The notes under the pieces were generated by a model that was given only the letters and a program-made list of their open reading frames with translations, ran no database searches and was not told the origin of the DNA. 14,815 nt of DNA from Gemmatimonadales bacterium UBA4456 (GTDB lineage: Bacteria; Gemmatimonadota; Gemmatimonadetes; Longimicrobiales; Gaopeijiaceae): positions 1-14,815 of the forward strand of contig DGOW01000012.1 of assembly GCA_002390225.1 (NCBI GenBank), read 5' to 3'. A program made the translations under genes and the position numbers. Numbering within the stretch: the stretch's first letter is position 1; every line of letters starts with the position of its first letter. This document shows, one piece after another, positions 14,496 to 14,815 of this stretch.

Positions 14496-14815
14496 GAGGC
14501 GAACTGTCCCAGGAAACGCACGTCATTCTCGAAGAAGGTCCTGAGGTCATCGACCCCGTGCTTGAGCATGGCGATCCGTCCGGGCCCCATGCCGAATGCC
14601 CACCCGGTATAGCGCTCCGGGTCATAGCCGGCGTTCGCGATCACGTTCGGATCTACCATCCCGGAGCCCATGATCTCGAGCCAGTCGGTCTCGTATCGGG
14701 TTCCGTCCGGGCGTGTGATCACGCGCTTCACGTCGACCTCGGCGCTCGGCTCCGTGAATGGGAAGAACGAAGGCCGGAACCGGATCTGCGTGTCCGGGCC
14801 CCAGTAGCGACGGGC
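14492..14815 (-). CDS. pheS: Phenylalanine--tRNA ligase alpha subunit, C-terminal part
   Basis: Partial: 107 codons up to the stop are in the window and the 5' part lies beyond the right edge. The frame stays open to the last base. The visible part is the class II catalytic core of PheS: RFRPSFFPFTEPSAEVDV near local residues 12-29 (the Phe-pocket hallmark), WLEIMGSGMVDPNV (local 44-57) and the motif 3 region GMGPGRIAMLKHGVDD, ending FFENDVRFLGQF. The usual motif 3 Glu-Arg is Gly-Arg here, with the essential Arg kept. The stop overlaps the pheT ATG by 4 bp, as is common for pheST. Confidence 0.97.
   Translation of the reverse strand, partial: ARRYWGPDTQIRFRPSFFPFTEPSAEVDVKRVITRPDGTRYETDWLEIMGSGMVDPNVIANAGYDPERYTGWAFGMGPGRIAMLKHGVDDLRTFFENDVRFLGQFAS

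Noticed and set aside
1..14815. Mobile elements, CRISPR array, defence or toxin-antitoxin genes
   Set aside because: Every sizeable frame is accounted for by housekeeping genes. No transposase, integrase, spaced repeats or paired small toxin-like genes are present.

Overview
The window is a dense block of bacterial housekeeping genes in GC-rich DNA. Twelve of the thirteen protein genes lie on the minus strand and read from high to low coordinates as pheS (cut by the right edge), pheT, a small coiled-coil gene, zapA, rny, folD, xseA, xseB, ispA, dxs, nadK and recN. At the left end a plus-strand gene for a probable outer-membrane beta-barrel protein converges on recN and overlaps its 3' end. 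Beyond it, the first 25 nt of a minus-strand tRNA (probably tRNA-Gly) run off the left edge. An outer-membrane protein with a signal peptide implies a diderm. RNase Y, a ZapA/ZapB-like pair and the DXP pathway, together with this gene order and GC content, would suit Gemmatimonadota or a related FCB-type lineage. That placement is inference; no marker gene was compared.

Layout by region: 1-25 is a partial tRNA, with a good promoter at 41-69. Positions 26-193 form a divergent regulatory gap holding a 15-bp inverted repeat and a hairpin near the next start. The outer-membrane protein occupies 194-1783. The distal part of the minus-strand cluster (1746-6285) is dxs-nadK-recN. The middle (6365-9704) is folD-xseA-xseB-ispA. 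The proximal part (9750-14815) is pheS-pheT-coiled coil-zapA-rny. The longest gene-free stretches are 26-193 and 11325-11480; no gap reaches 300 bp.

Most junctions are translationally coupled. There are 4-bp NTGA overlaps at pheS/pheT, coiled coil/zapA, xseA/xseB, xseB/ispA and dxs/nadK, a 20-bp overlap at pheT/coiled coil and a 3-bp gap at folD/xseA. Real breaks occur only before rny (156 bp), before dxs (79 bp), and around folD and recN (about 45 bp). The gaps before rny and dxs carry plausible promoters, so the cluster probably contains at least two internal transcription starts.

Functionally the cluster joins tRNA-Phe charging (PheST), Z-ring assembly (ZapA and its putative partner), mRNA decay (RNase Y), one-carbon metabolism (FolD), exonuclease VII (XseAB), isoprenoid precursor synthesis (Dxs, IspA), NADP supply (NadK) and break repair (RecN). 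The xseA-xseB-ispA-dxs core is a widely conserved arrangement. I found no mobile element, CRISPR array, toxin-antitoxin pair, defence system or biosynthetic cluster. The least explained items are the outer-membrane protein, the coiled-coil protein and the rny leader.
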